Below, one piece after another: positions 34,058-42,616 of a stretch of DNA of 64,000 bases. Origin of the DNA: an uncultured Collinsella sp. (lineage in GTDB: Bacteria; Actinomycetota; Coriobacteriia; Coriobacteriales; Coriobacteriaceae); the NCBI GenBank assembly GCA_900542325.1, contig UQMY01000005.1, forward strand, positions 18,727 to 82,726, given 5' to 3'. A program made the position numbers and the translations under genes. The number at the start of each line of letters is the position of its first letter. Position 1 is the stretch's first letter. The notes under the pieces are model-generated. The model saw only the letters and a list, made by a program, of their open reading frames with translations. It made no database searches and was not told the DNA's origin.

Positions 34058-34846
34058 CTAAAACAAGCAGCTCTCAATCAACTCTTTACCGCGCAGGGTG
34101 TCGATCCATTTCTGCGGAATTGCGTCCATGCCGTATGCTGCGCCGGCGAGGGCGCCTGCGACAGCTGCGGTGGTGTCGGTGTCGTCGCCCAGGTTGACGG
34201 CGGCAAGCACACAATCATCGTAGCTGTTAGTGTTGACGAAGCACCAAGTGGCTGCCTTAAGCGTGTCGCGCACGAAGCCGCCGGATCTGATTTCGTGCTC
34301 GGGTGCATCTTTCAGACAGAGTGTCCATTCGGGGAGCGTGCCGTCCATCTCGGACCTCAACAGTTCGATGAACTTGACACATGACTCGGTCGATGTTCTA
34401 TGAGCGTGGGTGATTGCAGAGACCTCACGGATCTCTTTGTCTGTTGCATCGGCAAACGCCAGGGGTGCGATGCGCATGAGCGAGCCGTTGCCGTTGTCGC
34501 GCTCGCCGGAGCCACCCTTGCCGGAGCGAAGGGCGCGGGCGGTCGTTCCTCCGTAGTCGAAGACGCCATCAATCGTGTACTCGTCGTTGGCGATCCAGCT
34601 CACGAATTTGTCGCGCATGTCCTCGGTGTCAATGCGGCCGAGCTCTCTGATGGAGTCGCAGGTGGCGAGCGTCATAGATGTGTCGTCGCTCCAGGTGCCG
34701 GCGGTCTGCTCGTGCGTGCCGTAGCCGATCATGTCGGTGCATTCGAACGTGCCACGAGGTCTGAACTCGTAGGGAACGCCCAGCGCGTCACCGACGGCAA
34801 GCCCATAGATGCAGTCGCGCAGTGTTGTTTTCGGTCTGTGTGTCAT
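34058..34846 (-). CDS. ADP-ribosylglycohydrolase family protein
   Basis: 262 residues, usual for the DraG/ARH fold. Enzymes of this family remove ADP-ribose from proteins or other acceptors with two Mg or Mn ions. GLAVGDALGVPYEF opens the fold, TWSDDTSMTLAT carries the first metal-binding acidic set, NGSLMRIAPLAF the phosphate contact, and NLGDDTDTTAAVAGALAGA the second metal set. GAGGAGC lies six bases before the ATG. Its neighbours are a DUF1016 nuclease and a small acidic protein, so an accessory defence or toxin-reversal role is possible. The physiological acceptor is unknown. Confidence 0.88.
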   Translation of the reverse strand: MTHRPKTTLRDCIYGLAVGDALGVPYEFRPRGTFECTDMIGYGTHEQTAGTWSDDTSMTLATCDSIRELGRIDTEDMRDKFVSWIANDEYTIDGVFDYGGTTARALRSGKGGSGERDNGNGSLMRIAPLAFADATDKEIREVSAITHAHRTSTESCVKFIELLRSEMDGTLPEWTLCLKDAPEHEIRSGGFVRDTLKAATWCFVNTNSYDDCVLAAVNLGDDTDTTAAVAGALAGAAYGMDAIPQKWIDTLRGKELIESCLF

Positions 34847-34909
34847 GGAAAGCTCCTCTTTTCCCGGGTGATGTGGAGCGCCGTCGGGGGTATCGGTCGC
34901 AACGTGCTG

Positions 34910-35959
34910 CTATCCTTGCACTTCGCCATTAGTCGCTTCGTTGATGGCGCGGTACTCGGCACTCAGCTCGCGTGCCAGCTCTTCCTTGCTTGGAAGATAC
35001 GGCAGGTATTTGGCGGCAAACACTTGGTCGTTGTCTTCGGGCAGCGTGTACTCGACGATCGAATCGCTTTTGTCCGCGCAGAGCACGATGCCTATGGGCG
35101 GATTGTCGCCTTCGTTCATGAGCTCACGCGTGTAGTAGTTCACATACATTTGCATCTGGCCCAGGTCCTGATGCGTAAGGTCATCGGTCTTAAGGTCGAT
35201 GAGCACGAAACAGCGCATCAGATAGTTGTAAAACACAAGGTCAATATAGAAATGGCGCCCATCAAAGGTGATGCGCTTTTGGCGCGCCTCGAAAGCGAAG
35301 CCACGGCCAAGCTCCAGCAGGAACTTCTGAAGATGCGTGATGAGCGCCTGCTCTAGATCGCTCTCGCGAAACGCAGTATCGTCCGAGAAACCTAAAAACT
35401 CCAGCACATATGGGTCGCGGATGATATCCTCGGGGCGACGAGCCGGGGCGCGCTTTTGGATTTCCTGGGTGACGGCCTCCTTGTCCTTGCTGGCAAGTAG
35501 GCGCTCTCGGAACATGGTGTTGATCTGGCGCTCGATCTGGCGCGTGCTCCAGCGAGAATTGGCGCATTCGTTCATGTACCAGGCGCGAGCATCAGGGTCG
35601 GGAATGCGCATCAACCTGCGGTAATGAGTCCAGCTCAATTCGCTACGCAGTGCGTCGCGAATTGGAAACGCAAGAAAGAACTGACGCATATTGCGAAGGT
35701 TTGCGATGCCAAAGCCTCTTCCGAAATCCGCGGTAAGCCTTCTGGAGAGGCCCGCAATCAATGCCTCTCCATATGCTGCGCGCTCCTCTCCGCCCTGTTC
35801 ATCAACAATGCTCTTGCCGATCTCCCAATATGCCTCAACCATCGCAAAGTTAACGGCGGTATATGCCTTGTTGCGAGCGGCGTTGAGAATCGAGGAAACC
35901 TGCTTGTAAAAAACTTCTGGCACGATTGTCGATTCCCCGCGGTTTACCAGTTCACCCAT
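34910..35959 (-). CDS. DUF1016/YhcG-family PD-(D/E)XK nuclease-like protein
   Basis: 349 residues. The N-terminal DUF1016 helical domain spans about residues 10-160 (VEAYWEIGKSIVDEQGG, LTADFGRGFGIANLRNMRQF). The C-terminal nuclease-like domain shows FYIDLVFYN followed by FVLIDLKTDDL, the D-x(n)-D-x-K core, with QMQMYVNYY after it. Members occur in accessory regions and are often mobile; activity is mostly untested. ATG 35959 was preferred over TTG 35962; the ribosome site is weak (AGAGGA is about 15 bases away). Confidence 0.82.
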   Translation of the reverse strand: MGELVNRGESTIVPEVFYKQVSSILNAARNKAYTAVNFAMVEAYWEIGKSIVDEQGGEERAAYGEALIAGLSRRLTADFGRGFGIANLRNMRQFFLAFPIRDALRSELSWTHYRRLMRIPDPDARAWYMNECANSRWSTRQIERQINTMFRERLLASKDKEAVTQEIQKRAPARRPEDIIRDPYVLEFLGFSDDTAFRESDLEQALITHLQKFLLELGRGFAFEARQKRITFDGRHFYIDLVFYNYLMRCFVLIDLKTDDLTHQDLGQMQMYVNYYTRELMNEGDNPPIGIVLCADKSDSIVEYTLPEDNDQVFAAKYLPYLPSKEELARELSAEYRAINEATNGEVQG

Positions 35960-36127
35960 CAATATCGCCCGACTTTCCTCTTGAGGAATGCATCTTTATT
36001 ACATTTAGTTTAAAGCCTCGCGCGGACACGAATTGCTGCGTTGTCTGGCACCTTCGCATGGGGGCCTTGCGGTGGTTAAAATGTGACCATAAAGGCAGTT
36101 TTAGCGAACCCCACGGGAGTGACATGC

Positions 36128-36397
36128 ATGGACAAGAACACGCTGCTATTCCAGGACAAAGGTTCGGGTAGGTTTAAAGACGTCAAGATCTACCCTAACC
36201 GTATTGAGGTGCTCAAGAAGGGCACGTTTGGTGGCAAGCACACCGAGATTGTTTACCTTAAGGACATCACTGGGGTCAACAGGATCAAGGGCCGCGACGT
36301 TTTCCTACGTAACAGGCTGTTGACCGCTTGTGTCTTTAGCCTGAGCAGTCGTGCGAAGGCCCAGGAGTTTGTTAACGCGCTGAACATGGTGATGTAG
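36128..36397 (+). CDS. Small PH-like (bPH) domain protein
   Basis: 89 residues. A beta-rich protein with KDVKIYPNRIEVLKKG, KHTEIVYLKDITGVNR and a C-terminal helix KAQEFVNALNMV. This strand-strand-helix layout is that of short bacterial PH domains that convert a membrane or protein-binding module into a standalone protein. GGGAGTG lies seven bases before ATG 36128. Function unknown. Confidence 0.65.
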   Translation: MDKNTLLFQDKGSGRFKDVKIYPNRIEVLKKGTFGGKHTEIVYLKDITGVNRIKGRDVFLRNRLLTACVFSLSSRAKAQEFVNALNMVM

Positions 36398-36425
36398 TCG
36401 AAAGCGGCGTTCGGGCCAAGGTAAA

Positions 36426-36462
36426 AATCGGGGGCACAGAACGGTGTTCTGCGCCCCCGATT
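36426..36462. terminator. Bidirectional terminator between the PH-like and PI-PLC genes
   Basis: AATCGGGGGC and GCCCCCGATT form the base of a long stem that continues as CAGAAC/GTTCTG with one mismatch. On the minus strand it ends in GATTTTTAC, a good T-run for the PI-PLC gene. Confidence 0.88.
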
Positions 36463-36491
36463 GAGTCGATGTGTCTAAAAGGCTGGCTTGC

Positions 36492-38978
36492 CTATTCGCT
36501 GTCGTCCCCAGCGTTTTCGCGGTCATTTGCAAGCATCGCTGCGCCGGCGACTGTCGTCGCCACGGCGGCGGCAGCGAGCCCGGCGGCGATGCCAGAGCCG
36601 TCGCCTGTGCCGGCAAGCTTTCCGGCCGAGCTTTTGCCCTTGCCGTTCTTGTCGGCGCTACCTGCGTTGGAGCCCGTGCCACCGTCGGTGCCGGCGCCGT
36701 TGCCGCCCGCGTTGCCCGAGGCTGCAACGGTAAAGCTTGCGGCTCCGTCGCTGGCGAGCGTGTAGTTCTGCGCCGCGTCGCCCAAGAGACCGTTCACGCG
36801 CACCCAGTACGTTCCTGCGGCAAATGTTTCGCCCTCGGCCATTGCCGTGCCCGGAGCGCCGTCCGCGTCGTGCACAAACTCGAGCTGGGCCGTGCAGGCA
36901 TCGGTTTCGAGCTTGCCCTCGAGTGATGCCGCAATCTTGGCGCGCACGTCTTCGCCGGCCTTAAGGCCTTCGAGTCCCTCAAAATGGGGCGTCAGCGCGC
37001 GTGGATCGATATCGATAGGCACAAAGCCCTGCAGTCTTGTAACGGTCTCGTTGCCCAGGGCATCAACATCCACGTATTCAATGGCAAACGCATGGCCCGA
37101 AGCCGCCACGTTGAGTACGTTGCTGCTGTCGACAAGGCGGAAATGGCCCTCGCCAACGGTCTTGCCATCCTGGAGCGAGGCATCGCTCAGCGAGTCGCCG
37201 TACGTCATGCGCATGCGGGTCGGGAGGTAGTACGAAGCTGTCTGCTTGTGCTGTGTATCGTAATCGTAATTGCGCTGGTAGATGCTCCGGGCCAGCGCCG
37301 CATCAACAAAGTCGGATGCGATGATGCCAATGTGCTCGAGGTAATCTGACTTTGTATCCTCGATGCCGCTGGGATTGATGTACGGGCTCTTATATAGATG
37401 CTCGTTGACTACTCGTGCCGAGGTAAAAGGATTGCCTCCGTGCGACAAGCCCGTGCAGCTGGTGTAGTTGATAGACCAGCAACGCTCCTGGACTTGCACC
37501 TTGGCCCCGTCATCGTCCGCGACGTCCACCTTGTTGCGCGTGCGCCCGGTCGTTTCCTTCAGCGCATTATCGACCCAGCTGAGCTTGTCGGTTCCCGTGA
37601 GTTTGTACTTGTCCTGGGCGTATACCTTGGTGCAATAGGGCTCTTTGTCTCCTGTTTCCCCCGCGGCTTCAAAGCCCCGCGCGTCTTGGACGAGACACAT
37701 AGTGGCGCTGTCGGAGTGAGCCTTGATCTTGTCATCCCATTCGGTAAGGTCGAGGCCCCACGTGTGACCGCTTACACTGTTGCCGGCGAGCCTAAATCGA
37801 CGCAGCAGAACGATCTTTCCGCGCACCTCGTGTAGCGTGGGGATTCGGCTCGACGTATAGAACAGTTTGGGGTTGTCGTCCAAAACCTTGGCGAAAGCCG
37901 TCGTAACACTTTCGTCGGTAGCCTCGTCGTTGCCTCGTGACACCAGCATGATGAGCGCTTCTGTCGGGTTTTCGTTCAAAAACGTTTTGAAGTAGCCTAT
38001 GACATCGGAAAGATGCATAAAGTACGCGTCTTTTTTGAGCAGGTAGTAATCCCCGTGGTCGATACCGGGGTCGTCGCCCTTTCCGAGCCGGATATCAAAA
38101 TAGCGAATGCCTTCGAGCAACTGCGTAGGAATGTAATCCTGCTGGCATTTTACTTGCGAGGATTGGGGCTCAGTGTCGTTGTCCACGCTGCAGGTGCCCG
38201 AATCGTGCGTACCCGGGATGCTCAGCTCGTCGAGGAACTTGTTGTCGTCGACGTATTTCATCCAACATGGCCCATCGACGTAGCTGCTGTACGTGATCCA
38301 GTCGAGGCTGCTAACCGTGGCATCGTTCTTTTTCATGTCGTAACCGATAAGTTCGAGCTCCCACGGAATGCTCTTACTCTTATGGCAGATCTTATTGTTG
38401 TCCTGGTCTTCGCCGTTCGATTCTATTGCCAGGTACTTAATGTCTTTTTTCTCGGTTTCTTTCTCGACCGTGCGGTCTCGGATGATATAGGTTCCGTTTG
38501 ATTGACGCTCGAACGCAAAAGCGCGGCTGGGCTTGTTGTCATACTCGCCGCCCCATACGTGGATGACCTTTCCATCTTTGTCCGAGTCGTCGTCGACCGA
38601 CCAAATGCTGTAGCCCGTCTTTTTATGCTCTTCGAAATTGAGCAAGGTGCGGATAGCATACCAGTTTGTATCGTCATTCTTGGTCGTTACGTTCTCAAGG
38701 ATGAGCTTGCTGGACGTGCCGTCGTTAAACAGGTGGCAGACGTTGCCGCGAACGTTGCCGTCTTGGTTGACGCTCGCGGTGCGAAAATAGCCCGCGGGGC
38801 GAAGGCGAATGACGAACTTGTCGAGGGTGGCCGCCGGTGTGGGCGTGTCTTCTGCAAATGCCGCGCGCATGGGAAGGCCCAATCCCGCGGTTTCGGGCAG
38901 GCTTGCAAGCGGCGACAACGCCGCAAGTCCTAGGCCCAGCGTAAACGCTCGACGACTGATGGCGTGGTGTTCGGTCAT
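36492..38978 (-). CDS. Tat-exported PI-PLC-like phosphodiesterase with C-terminal anchor
   Basis: 828 residues. The N-terminus has a twin-arginine signal, SRRAFTLGLGLAALSPLA (Arg9-Arg10). A lectin-like or beta-rich region follows (about 40-215), then a PI-PLC X domain: ELSIPGTHDSGTC with the first catalytic His, IRYFDIRLGKG, and IDHGDYY with the second His. The C-terminus has Gly/Asn-rich spacer, LAGTGDGSG, a hydrophobic stretch GIAAGLAAAAVATTVAGAAM and a polar tail, a sortase-anchor-like layout with a variant motif in place of LPxTG. The family cleaves phosphatidylinositol or GPI anchors, so host lipid is a possible target; in gut bacteria the substrate is unproven. GGAGG supports ATG 38978. 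Confidence 0.85.
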   Translation of the reverse strand: MTEHHAISRRAFTLGLGLAALSPLASLPETAGLGLPMRAAFAEDTPTPAATLDKFVIRLRPAGYFRTASVNQDGNVRGNVCHLFNDGTSSKLILENVTTKNDDTNWYAIRTLLNFEEHKKTGYSIWSVDDDSDKDGKVIHVWGGEYDNKPSRAFAFERQSNGTYIIRDRTVEKETEKKDIKYLAIESNGEDQDNNKICHKSKSIPWELELIGYDMKKNDATVSSLDWITYSSYVDGPCWMKYVDDNKFLDELSIPGTHDSGTCSVDNDTEPQSSQVKCQQDYIPTQLLEGIRYFDIRLGKGDDPGIDHGDYYLLKKDAYFMHLSDVIGYFKTFLNENPTEALIMLVSRGNDEATDESVTTAFAKVLDDNPKLFYTSSRIPTLHEVRGKIVLLRRFRLAGNSVSGHTWGLDLTEWDDKIKAHSDSATMCLVQDARGFEAAGETGDKEPYCTKVYAQDKYKLTGTDKLSWVDNALKETTGRTRNKVDVADDDGAKVQVQERCWSINYTSCTGLSHGGNPFTSARVVNEHLYKSPYINPSGIEDTKSDYLEHIGIIASDFVDAALARSIYQRNYDYDTQHKQTASYYLPTRMRMTYGDSLSDASLQDGKTVGEGHFRLVDSSNVLNVAASGHAFAIEYVDVDALGNETVTRLQGFVPIDIDPRALTPHFEGLEGLKAGEDVRAKIAASLEGKLETDACTAQLEFVHDADGAPGTAMAEGETFAAGTYWVRVNGLLGDAAQNYTLASDGAASFTVAASGNAGGNGAGTDGGTGSNAGSADKNGKGKSSAGKLAGTGDGSGIAAGLAAAAVATTVAGAAMLANDRENAGDDSE

Positions 38979-39184
38979 AACTCCTCCATTCGCAGGGTGC
39001 GGTAATGCGCTCATTTTGGTCACTATACTGCCCGGATGTTTAAAGGTGTCGGCTTAAATTGTGTGCGCGGCGCTATAAATCGGCGGGCGGACGTGTTTGG
39101 GTGCTTGCCGTTTTCGTACCGTTGCCACATTTGGGGTGGTTCCGGCGTCCGGCATCCTCGCGTTCGTCAGGTGCCGGCATAAGA

Positions 39185-39214
39185 AAGGGAGGGTCGGTTT
39201 ACCGGCCCTCCCTT
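39185..39214 (-). terminator. Terminator of lipoprotein gene 1
   Basis: AAGGGAGGG and CCCTCCCTT arms, extended by CGG/CCG with a small mismatch, followed on the minus strand by TCTT. Confidence 0.75.
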
Positions 39215-39284
39215 AGTACGAAACGCTGGGGCACCGTCGCTTGTTTGCACTGCGCCCGTGTTTCCCGCTGCGCTCGCCAGTTGC

Positions 39285-39878
39285 TTAGCGCTTAATCTCG
39301 ATATCGTCGAGCTTGACGTCCATGGCCTCAGTCTTGGCCTTGGTGATGTCATCGGCAAATTCCAGGGACTTCATCATGGCTTCGACGGCGTCCTTGTGCT
39401 CCTCGACGTTGTCGATGCGCACGTAGACGCTGCCGCCCTCAACGTCGGTGAAGTACTCAGTCGTTACGCCGCCCGAGTGCGTGAAGTAAGCACTGCGCCA
39501 GGTCTTGCCGTTGTATTTAACGGGGTCGCTTTCGGTCCATCCGGAGTTGGCCTTCCACTTTGCCTCGTAGTCGAACAGCTCGTCGGCGTTCTTGTCGGGG
39601 TCGAAGACAGGAATGAAGCGGTCGCTCGCGTGCTCGCTTTCGGTGAACTTAAACTGGGCTCTGTCGGCCGTGTCGCCTGCGACGTCCGTGATTTCGACGC
39701 CCTCGGGCACCTCGACCTTAAACCAAATGAAATCGGTCCTCATATCCACGGCTGGCTTTTCTGCTCCGCCGCCACCGCCGCTTCCGGTAGCGCCGCCGCT
39801 GCCACCGCAGCCCACCAGAGCAACTGCGGCAAAGAGACTGATGCAGAGGGTGAGAATCGCAAAGGCCTTCTTTTTCAT
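39285..39878 (-). CDS. Exported lipoprotein, paralogue 1
   Basis: 197 residues. Signal peptide MKKKAFAILTLCISLFAAVA and lipobox LVGC, so the mature protein is a diacylglyceryl-anchored lipoprotein beginning at Cys24. A Gly/Ser spacer is followed by one beta-rich domain starting TDFIWFKVEVPEGVEITDVAGD and containing VKYNGKTWRSAYFTHSGG, TDVEGGSVYVRIDN and a helix EEHKDAVEAMMKSLEFADD. The neighbouring gene at 40119 encodes a clear paralogue with the same order of motifs. No function known. Confidence 0.75.
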   Translation of the reverse strand: MKKKAFAILTLCISLFAAVALVGCGGSGGATGSGGGGGAEKPAVDMRTDFIWFKVEVPEGVEITDVAGDTADRAQFKFTESEHASDRFIPVFDPDKNADELFDYEAKWKANSGWTESDPVKYNGKTWRSAYFTHSGGVTTEYFTDVEGGSVYVRIDNVEEHKDAVEAMMKSLEFADDITKAKTEAMDVKLDDIEIKR

Positions 39879-39950
39879 GGTCGTGTCCTCCTCGATTTGT
39901 AACCGCCCATGGATTACCTGCCTTTACTGTACGCGCGAGCGGCTCCTTCG

Positions 39951-39969
39951 GGTGGGCCATGTGTCCCAT
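39951..39969. promoter_or_regulatory. 19-bp direct repeat, copy 1, upstream of lipoprotein gene 1
   Basis: GGTGGGCCATGTGTCCCAT occurs here, 72 bases upstream of the lipoprotein 1 start, and again at 40915-40933, upstream of lipoprotein 2. Perfect identity in otherwise diverged spacers suggests a kept regulatory site or the edge of the duplication. Confidence 0.5.
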
Positions 39970-40021
39970 TCTGGGTGCCGGATTTGCGCCGACAAGTGGC
40001 AATATGCGCGGGCACAAAAGA

Positions 40022-40050
40022 GGGGAGGGCCGATGCTGTCGGCCCTCCCC
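40022..40050 (-). terminator. Terminator of lipoprotein gene 2
   Basis: GGGGAGGGCCGA and TCGGCCCTCCCC form a perfect 12-bp stem with a five-base loop; on the minus strand TCTTTT follows. Confidence 0.88.
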
Positions 40051-40118
40051 GGGTTGGGCGCCCGTTGTTTTAATGGGCGCATGCGGGCTGGTGCGCGTAG
40101 GCGCGTGCGGGTGTCCCG

Positions 40119-40718
40119 TTACTTGATCTCGATGCTCGAAATCTCGACTTCGCGTGCCTCGGAAACTGCCTTTGCCATGTCATCGGGGAACTCGATGGAG
40201 TTGAGGAGTGCCTCGGCTTCTTTTTTGTGCTGGTCGAAGTTTGAGATAAGGACGTAGACGCTTCCCGGTTCAACGTCGGTAAAGAGGAGTGTTGAGATGC
40301 CACTGTTGTCCTCGTACGTTCCGACGAGCCACGTCCTGCCGTTATACTTGACGGATCCGCCATCCTTCCACTGGAACGTATCCCCCTTCTTTTCCGCCTG
40401 GTCGGCGTGGGACTCCTCGGCCGTCAGCGCTTTTTTCCAAACGGGGATAAAACGATCGGCCGAGGCGTTCTCGTCTTCGGGGAAGGTGAGCTGGACCCTG
40501 TCGGCATTCTTGCCGGCGGAGTCGCTTACGCCGACGCCCTCGGGCATCTCGACCTTAAACCAGATAAAGTCGGTCTTCTTGGCGACGGGGGCCTTTTCCT
40601 TTCTCTCGCTCTTGGGGGCGCTGCCGCCGCCCGATGCGCTCCCGCCGCAGCCGACAAGGGCAAACGCGGCAAAGAGGGCGATGCAAAGGGAAAGGATCGA
40701 TAGGCTCTTTTTCTTCAT
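40119..40718 (-). CDS. Exported lipoprotein, paralogue 2
   Basis: 199 residues, paralogue of the 39285 gene. Signal MKKKSLSILSLCIALFAAFA and lipobox LVGC, then a Ser/Lys/Glu spacer and the same domain: TDFIWFKVEMPEGVGVSDSAGK, VKYNGRTWLVGTYEDNSG, TDVEPGSVYVLISN, with helix QHKKEAEALLNSIEFPDD. Start ATG 40718 has an AAGGAGGA site; the longer frame to 40790 would hide the signal peptide. Upstream lies copy 2 of a 19-bp repeat. No function known. Confidence 0.75.
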   Translation of the reverse strand: MKKKSLSILSLCIALFAAFALVGCGGSASGGGSAPKSERKEKAPVAKKTDFIWFKVEMPEGVGVSDSAGKNADRVQLTFPEDENASADRFIPVWKKALTAEESHADQAEKKGDTFQWKDGGSVKYNGRTWLVGTYEDNSGISTLLFTDVEPGSVYVLISNFDQHKKEAEALLNSIEFPDDMAKAVSEAREVEISSIEIK

Positions 40719-40914
40719 GGTGGCGTCCTCCTTGTCTGCCAGGGACATCGTGTGCCGCGGATCACTGGGGCGGCGGTTGCGCATGCACATGATGCCTTTG
40801 TTTACTGTGCGGTTATTCCTCCATTCGTCGTCCGCTGCCGTGATGAGCTTGCCCCAACATAGGGCTCCTTACCTATATGTATGCCCCAGTTGCCGCTGCC
40901 CGGAAGTCTCGAAA

Positions 40915-40933
40915 GGTGGGCCATGTGTCCCAT
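40915..40933. promoter_or_regulatory. 19-bp direct repeat, copy 2, upstream of lipoprotein gene 2
   Basis: Exact copy of the 39951-39969 sequence, here 196 bases upstream of the lipoprotein 2 start and also upstream of fchA on the other strand. The 376-base gap around it holds no credible gene. A CATAAT at 41024 and an inverted repeat CGGTCGG/CCGACCG near 41040-41067 lie nearer fchA. Confidence 0.5.
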
Positions 40934-41094
40934 GTTTGCGGTGCCGACGCCTATCGTTCGTCATAGTAATCCGCGATGGCCAGGTGCGCTGACGCTCGAG
41001 TACTTATGGGCTAGACTTAGCAGCATAATGTGATCGATGCGGTCGGTCGGCGGTTGCCACCCGACCGATGTATATGACTTGAAGGTGCATGTGT

Positions 41095-41727
41095 ATGAGC
41101 CAAGAGATGATGGACAAGACCTGCCGCGGGTTTGCCGAGGCGCTGGCCGCGCGCGAGCCGGTTCCCGGCGGTGGCAGCGCGAGCGCCTTTGTGGGCGCGC
41201 TGGGCGCCTCGCTGTGCGGAATGGTTGCCCGCTACGGTGCGACCAATCCCGCGCTTGCTGATCGTGCGGATGACCTGACGCGTGCGTTTGCCCATGCTGA
41301 TGAGCTGGCCCAGGAGCTTGTCGAGTTGGTTGCCGAGGACGTTCGTGCCTATGGGCGGGTGTCCGCGGCGTACGGTATTCCGCGTGACGATCCGGCTCGA
41401 GCGTCCGCGATTCAGGATGCGCTGCATGTGGCCGCTATGCCGCCGTATCGCATTATGGATGCCTGCGGGCGTGCACTGGCGCTGCTCGAGGACATGGCCG
41501 ACAAGGGTTCGCGTCAGCTGCTGTCCGATGTGGCGTGCGGCGCCGTGTTCTGCCGTTCCGCTATGCAGGGCGCGAGCTTGACGCTCTTTGCCAACACCAC
41601 GTCTATGAAGGACCGGGCGCGCGCCGAGGAGCTCGAGACCGCGTGCGATGAGCTGCTGGACATGTGGTTGCCGCGCGCCGATGCGCTGGCGCGCCGCGCC
41701 GCCGACGCCGCAAGGAAGAGGGGATAG
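41095..41727 (+). CDS. fchA: Methenyltetrahydrofolate cyclohydrolase (cyclodeaminase/cyclohydrolase family)
   Basis: 210 residues, all helical. The family fold is that of the formiminotransferase-cyclodeaminase C-domain. PVPGGGSASAFVGALGASLCGMV is its signature folate-binding loop. FchA-type members interconvert methenyl-THF and 10-formyl-THF. It is two bases upstream of folD, whose own cyclohydrolase lysine appears lost, so a separate cyclohydrolase makes sense. GAAGGTG lies seven bases before ATG 41095. Confidence 0.85.
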   Translation: MSQEMMDKTCRGFAEALAAREPVPGGGSASAFVGALGASLCGMVARYGATNPALADRADDLTRAFAHADELAQELVELVAEDVRAYGRVSAAYGIPRDDPARASAIQDALHVAAMPPYRIMDACGRALALLEDMADKGSRQLLSDVACGAVFCRSAMQGASLTLFANTTSMKDRARAEELETACDELLDMWLPRADALARRAADAARKRG

Positions 41728-41729
41728 CC

Positions 41730-42584
41730 ATGGCTGAACTGCTGAAGGGTGCCCCCGTTGCTCGCGCTTTGACTGAGGAACTTGCTGCTCGCTGCGTGGC
41801 TTTGCGCGAGCGCGGCGTTGTGCCGACGCTGGCTATCGTGCGCGTGGGTGAACGCGAGGACGACCTATCCTACGAGCGCGGTGCGCTCAAGCGCTGCGAA
41901 AAGGTTGGCATTGAGGCTCGCCGCGTTTTGCTTCCCGCCGATGTTTCGCAGGACGAGCTGTTGGCGGCCATCGAGGACATCAATACCGATTCGTCTGTTC
42001 ATGGCTGCCTGATGTTCCGCCCGCTGCCCGCCGGCCTTGACGAGGATGCGGTTGCCGCGGCACTCGATCCTGCCAAGGACGTTGACTCCATGACGCCGGT
42101 TTCGCTGCTCACCACGCTTTCGGGGCGCGGCGAGGGTTTTGCCCCCTGCACAGCCGAAGCCGTGCTTGCTTTGCTGGATCATTACGGCGTTGAGCTGGAT
42201 GGGGCCAAGGTCGCGGTGGTCGGGCGCTCGCTGGTGATCGGGCGTCCTGTTGCCGCCATGCTTACGGCGCGCAATTCGACCGTGACAACGTGCCATACGC
42301 ATACGCGCGACCTTGCTGCCGAGTGCCGTGCTGCCGACATTGTGGTTGCCGCCGTTGGACGCGCGCGTACGATTGGCGTGGATGCGGTTCGCGAGGGCCA
42401 GACGATCATCGATGTTGGCATTAATTGGGACGAGGCCGCTGGCAAGCTGGTGGGTGACGTCGATTCTGATGCTGCGGAGCCGGTCGTTAACGCCATCACG
42501 CCCGTGCCGGGCGGCGTGGGCGCTGTGACGACGGCGATCCTCGCTAAACACGTGATCGAAGCGGCCGAGCGCGCATCGAAATAG
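41730..42584 (+). CDS. folD: Methylenetetrahydrofolate dehydrogenase (FolD family)
   Basis: 284 residues, the standard length. The Rossmann domain shows VVGRSLVIGRPVAAML and the family signature VNAITPVPGGVGAVTTAIL. DLSYERGALKRCEKVG at 45-60 is the substrate-site segment: Tyr48 is kept, but the position four residues on (Lys54 in E. coli FolD, needed for cyclohydrolase) is Ala52. I therefore predict a dehydrogenase-only enzyme that relies on the adjacent FchA. Same operon as fchA with a two-base gap. Confidence 0.93.
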   Translation: MAELLKGAPVARALTEELAARCVALRERGVVPTLAIVRVGEREDDLSYERGALKRCEKVGIEARRVLLPADVSQDELLAAIEDINTDSSVHGCLMFRPLPAGLDEDAVAAALDPAKDVDSMTPVSLLTTLSGRGEGFAPCTAEAVLALLDHYGVELDGAKVAVVGRSLVIGRPVAAMLTARNSTVTTCHTHTRDLAAECRAADIVVAAVGRARTIGVDAVREGQTIIDVGINWDEAAGKLVGDVDSDAAEPVVNAITPVPGGVGAVTTAILAKHVIEAAERASK

Positions 42585-42616
42585 GCGTTTTGGGCTGTTT
42601 GAGGGGTTAGCTCTAT

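Noticed and set aside
32706..36127. Possible prophage remnant
   Set aside because: No integrase, capsid, portal or lysis gene; the holin-family protein at 6506 is distant and of the chromosomal type.
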